From Candidatus Scalindua sp. (GTDB taxonomy: Bacteria > Planctomycetota > Brocadiia > Brocadiales > Scalinduaceae), in contig JALDRB010000011.1 of assembly GCA_031316155.1 (NCBI GenBank), positions 62,001-126,000 of the forward strand: 64,000 bases of DNA, written 5' to 3'. Position numbers and translations under genes: made by a program. Position 1 is the stretch's first letter, and each line of letters starts with the position of its first letter. Positions 61,076 to 64,000 of this stretch are shown piece by piece. The notes beneath the pieces were generated by a model. That model made no database searches. It had not been told where the DNA came from and was given only the letters and a program-made list of their open reading frames with translations.

Positions 61076-61481
61076 ATCGGTTGCCGCGACGCTATCGATC
61101 CCAACTACCGAAGTGCATTCTGCAGAAACCCCTTCTGCGTGTAAAGTGGAGCAGAAGGAATGGGTTCTGGATGACGAGGACACCAGATGCACGATCCGAC
61201 TCGTGATTCGAGGCCTTCCAGCCGGGGAGGCGGCCGTACACTGTATACTCGAAGGGGAACCGTTAGCAGCGGGAGAGGTTGAACATACGCGCATCGAGGT
61301 ACGTGAGGCTAAAGGCGATGCGCTGTACCTGGCCAGTCGGCTGGCAGATTTTCAGGCAGAATCCTTCGTGCTGCCCCAGGGGATCTGGGTGCTCAAACTG
61401 CAGTCTCCTCGCTTTGAAGGGATGGCCACCTGGGAGATCCTGGTACGAACTGAGACAGAGGAGATGGGAGGAAGCCCATGA
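60852..61481 (+). CDS. Chimeric ORF: transposase fragment fused to a small protein coupled to the CHAT-cyclase
   Basis: 209 aa. Residues 1 to about 74 are IS1182-like. From about residue 75 (SVAATLSIPTTEV) composition and codon use change to GC-rich, and the rest (about 135 aa) is a beta-rich unknown: CTIRLVIRGLPAGEAAVHCI, EHTRIEVREAKGDALYLASR, GIWVLKLQSPRFEGMATWEI. The true N-terminus of that protein is lost or lies in another genome context. Its TGA overlaps the next start (ATGA), so it is translationally coupled to the CHAT-cyclase and probably its natural partner. Whether the fusion is expressed is unknown. Confidence 0.6.
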   Translation: MPFRVQAIMEEIKREKKTSVNETDKDCVKIKGKQGIHAGYNSQIVVDEKHGLIVNCDVVQENNDTNQFSRQINQASVAATLSIPTTEVHSAETPSACKVEQKEWVLDDEDTRCTIRLVIRGLPAGEAAVHCILEGEPLAAGEVEHTRIEVREAKGDALYLASRLADFQAESFVLPQGIWVLKLQSPRFEGMATWEILVRTETEEMGGSP

Positions 61482-64000
61482 GCCCATCTCATCCTCCGAA
61501 AAAGCAGTCACACAAGAGCGAGCAGACTGTTCAGACCCGGCTTCTTGGAGTTGCACATTGCCAAGGTGCCAGCGAGAAAGAAGGGCTCCTCTATATCCTG
61601 GTGCCTGTTGATCCAGAAGAGGTTGTCCCAGAGCCTATCTATGTGCCCGTCAGATGGCCCGAGATTCACCAGCATATCGAGGAGATCCGGAGGCAGGTAG
61701 AGGAGCTGACCCGACGGGCAGTGACGGGTCAGGAAGGGGAAAACCGCGCTGTGGAGGCGGCAGCGTGTGCCTTGGCTCGCCAGGTGTTCCCTGCGAGCGG
61801 CTTTGTCAGCCTGATGGGGGCGGGGAGGCATCCCCAGTTCGACATCTTACAGGATTCGGCGGCTGAAATTTCCTGGGAAGTCCTGGTCGAATATTACTTT
61901 GTCTGTCCGAATCGGTCGTGTCGAAACCTCACTGCTCCCTATTGGGTACAGGACTCTCCTCCGAGGTATTGTGACACTTGCGGAAGGCCCATGGGGAGCG
62001 AAGGAGGTAAGCTCGCTCTTACGTACCACCTCACTCACCTGGTACGCGGTCAGGGGCGGCCGGCAGGGAACGGAAGAGAGTTTCTGTTCATCGAGGATCC
62101 CACCGGGGACCTGTGTTGGTCCGATACCGATCCCGACGGTCACTGTGCCAAACATCTGTCTTCGCTGCACCGGATCATCGAGCACCAGGGCTATCGCATT
62201 AACCTCCTCCGACATAAGAACACCACGATCAAACATGTGCTGAACGCTCTGGCCGATCCCTCGATAGGAGGGATGTACTACTTCGGCCATGGGTACTTTC
62301 CCCGTGATGGCGATCAGGGCTGTCTGGTGTTGGCCGATGGGATGCTCTTCGCCAGTCGGATCGAGCAAGTGGCCCCGGCAGCGAACTGGGTCTTCCTGAA
62401 TGCCTGCGAAGGAGCGGCGGCAGGCAGTAAGTGGGATATGGAGAAAGGGGCCGGCAGCATTGCTCATGCCTTTGCCCGGGGGGATCGGAGCAAGGTCGTG
62501 GTCGCCCCTTTGTGGCCACTGGTGAACGTGCAAGCTGCTGAGATGGCGCTGACGTTCTTCCAGCAGGCTGCGCAGAGTCATCCAGCAGCTGAGGCGCTCA
62601 GAACAGCACGCTTAGAGAGCCTCAAGCGATACGAAGCCGGAGCCCCTCATCTTGCATGGATGGCATATCGCTACTTTGGGGATCCTAACCGGGTGTTTTG
62701 CGTATCGAGTGCAGAGACCCTCACGGTCGACTCCATTAGCGACAAATTATTGTCGGCTGAGGACATCGGCTCCCTACCGCCACAACACCCTCACCAACTT
62801 CCGGTTTCCCGTGGCCAGATTAAAGGAGAGCGTAGGCAGGTCACGGTGCTCTTCGCGGACATGAAGGAGTTCACCCCTCTGGCGGAGTCTTTGGGAGAAG
62901 AAGCGACCTATCTGCTCATGGACCGAATCTATGAACGGATGGTGGCGGCCGTAAATCAGGAGAAGGGTACCGTGCAAGAGTTGACCGGCGACGGAATCCT
63001 GGCCCTGTTTGGTGTCCCTGTAGCCCTAGAAGACGCCCCGGTGCGGGCTTGTCGGGCCGCTCTGGAGATTCAGGCACAGATGAGGCTCCTCCGTACCGAA
63101 ATCGAGGCCGAGCACGGGGTACGCCCTCAGATGCGGATCGGGATCCACACCGGCCCGGCGGTAGTGGGCATGGTGGGAACGGAACAGCACAGGGTGTTCA
63201 AGGCTGTGGGTGACACGTTAAACCTGGCCTCGCGGCTGGAGTCGATCGCCGAGCCGGATAGAATTCTGATGAGTGAGGCCACTTATTGCTTGGTTGAAGG
63301 GTACACCGAGAGTGCCTTTGTGGGCGAGCGTACGATCCGGGGAAAGGAGACACCTCAGCGGGTCTATCGATTGGAAGGTCTGAAGTCCGAAGTGACGCGC
63401 TTCGGCGTGACCGTCCGGCGCGGGTTGACCCCCTTCGTCGGCCGTGAGCGAGAACTGGAGATTCTGCAGCGTCGCTTGAGCGAAGCCGTTCAGGGTGCCG
63501 TACAGGTGGTGAATGTGATGGGAGAAGCAGGTATCGGCAAGTCCCGTCTGGTGCACGAGTTCCGGCAGCGGCTTGAGCCCCAACGCTTCGTCGTGCTTCA
63601 GGGCCATTGCACGGCCGATGATCAATCGACCCCATTTTTTCCCATACTCGAGGTGGTCCGGTCCTTGTTTCATCTTCGCATGGAGAGCGATCTGCGGGAG
63701 ACCCAGGAAAAACTCCGGATGGGCTTGGAACCTTTGGGCCTGGAAGCGGAGGTGCAGTTACCCTTCTTACTCAACCTGTTGGGGATGCAAGTATCGGACG
63801 ATGCCTTGCGAGGCTTGGACGGCGAGAACATTGGGCGTCGCACCCGGCAGGTGCTCCAAGAGCTGGTCTGCACGTGGAGTCGGCTGTCCCCGATGGTGCT
63901 GTTTATCGAAGATGTGCAATGGGTTGACACGGCGACCGAAGAGCTCCTTTTGTGGGTCGCTGAAAGCATGGAGAGCTTACCCCTATTGTTCGGCTGCACC
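61478..64000 (+). CDS. Zinc-ribbon, CHAT, nucleotidyl cyclase, AAA/STAND fusion protein (open at window end)
   Basis: At least 841 aa, no stop before the window ends. A zinc ribbon is suggested by Cys143, Cys148, Cys165 and Cys168. The CHAT-like domain (about 175-410) has candidate catalytic His271 (MYYFGHGYF) and Cys310 (WVFLNACEGAA), then VVVAPLWPLV. A class III cyclase (about 450-635) has Asp461 (LFADMKEFT) and Asp505 (LTGDGILALFG); the purine-selecting positions are Glu501 and Lys575, unlike canonical adenylyl cyclases. A STAND/AAA_16 ATPase begins at TPFVGREREL (651) with Walker A GEAGIGKS (682-689) and Walker B-like LFIEDVQWVD. GC-rich, unlike the rest of the window, so probably acquired or an assembly join. 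Confidence 0.88.
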   Translation, partial: MSPSHPPKKQSHKSEQTVQTRLLGVAHCQGASEKEGLLYILVPVDPEEVVPEPIYVPVRWPEIHQHIEEIRRQVEELTRRAVTGQEGENRAVEAAACALARQVFPASGFVSLMGAGRHPQFDILQDSAAEISWEVLVEYYFVCPNRSCRNLTAPYWVQDSPPRYCDTCGRPMGSEGGKLALTYHLTHLVRGQGRPAGNGREFLFIEDPTGDLCWSDTDPDGHCAKHLSSLHRIIEHQGYRINLLRHKNTTIKHVLNALADPSIGGMYYFGHGYFPRDGDQGCLVLADGMLFASRIEQVAPAANWVFLNACEGAAAGSKWDMEKGAGSIAHAFARGDRSKVVVAPLWPLVNVQAAEMALTFFQQAAQSHPAAEALRTARLESLKRYEAGAPHLAWMAYRYFGDPNRVFCVSSAETLTVDSISDKLLSAEDIGSLPPQHPHQLPVSRGQIKGERRQVTVLFADMKEFTPLAESLGEEATYLLMDRIYERMVAAVNQEKGTVQELTGDGILALFGVPVALEDAPVRACRAALEIQAQMRLLRTEIEAEHGVRPQMRIGIHTGPAVVGMVGTEQHRVFKAVGDTLNLASRLESIAEPDRILMSEATYCLVEGYTESAFVGERTIRGKETPQRVYRLEGLKSEVTRFGVTVRRGLTPFVGRERELEILQRRLSEAVQGAVQVVNVMGEAGIGKSRLVHEFRQRLEPQRFVVLQGHCTADDQSTPFFPILEVVRSLFHLRMESDLRETQEKLRMGLEPLGLEAEVQLPFLLNLLGMQVSDDALRGLDGENIGRRTRQVLQELVCTWSRLSPMVLFIEDVQWVDTATEELLLWVAESMESLPLLFGCT

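Noticed and set aside
61847..62581. Minus-strand ORF opposite the CHAT-cyclase
   Set aside because: GC-rich antisense shadow; the plus strand carries continuous conserved domains.

Overview
The window is bacterial and AT-rich by eye until about 61,075, after which it is clearly GC-rich. Gene content (GH57/DUF3536 protein plus amylomaltase, DUF1573 protein, many exported STN, HEAT, PKD and BACON proteins, two-partner-secretion adhesins with CHAT and CHASE2-cyclase partners, IS1380/ISL3/IS1182 remnants, long AT-rich palindromic repeats) suits an anammox-type planctomycete (Scalindua/Brocadia-like) or another environmental bacterium with cyanobacteria-like surface adhesin loci. No rRNA, tRNA or housekeeping marker is present, so the lineage is inference.

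Layout. 1-5.5 kb: glycogen/alpha-glucan genes (GH57/DUF3536, malQ) and an MBL-fold hydrolase. 5.5-8.1 kb: a GAF sigma-54 activator divergent from an exported Ig-like protein whose upstream region carries a sigma-54-like site. 8.2-14.7 kb: a genetic graveyard (decayed IS1380 and ISL3, a broken toxin-antitoxin pair, one intact RelE-type pair, a broken AAA/DUF4143 ATPase). 15.2-20.8 kb: exported proteins with STN, galactose-binding-like, HEAT and unrecognised tandem-repeat domains. 21.2-24.1 kb: first TpsA adhesin, broken by one TGA. 24.2-31.3 kb: IS remnant, a minus-strand pair of exported proteins (PKD; permuted NlpC/P60) and a shattered polysaccharide-lyase-like gene. 31.9-37.4 kb: two related small Asn/Tyr-rich exported proteins, a large exported protein with a hexanucleotide repeat, and a DUF1573 protein. 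37.4-40.4 kb: a decayed mobile gene and a pectate-lyase-like fragment. 40.7-58.9 kb: matrixin-BACON protease, DUF928 protein, c-di-GMP-I riboswitch, two intact TpsA adhesins, their TpsB pore, a CHASE2 nucleotidyl cyclase, a TPR-CHAT caspase-like protein and a HEAT protein. 59.2-61.1 kb: intact IS1380 and a truncated IS1182-like transposase. 61.1-64 kb: a GC-rich island with a reading frame fusing zinc ribbon, CHAT, nucleotidyl cyclase and AAA/STAND, running off the end.

How it may work together. The 40.7-58.9 kb block reads as one surface-adhesion system: TpsB exports TpsA adhesins whose Cys-rich C-termini may tether them, DUF928 and the matrixin protease act outside the cytoplasm, a membrane cyclase and a CHAT protease form a signalling arm, and a c-di-GMP riboswitch with an overlapping terminator gates the second adhesin. 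CHAT and nucleotidyl cyclase are linked twice here, once as neighbours and once as a fusion, which is the most interesting functional hint. A second regulatory layer is suggested by five sites of identical -24/-12 geometry upstream of exported-protein genes near a sigma-54 activator.
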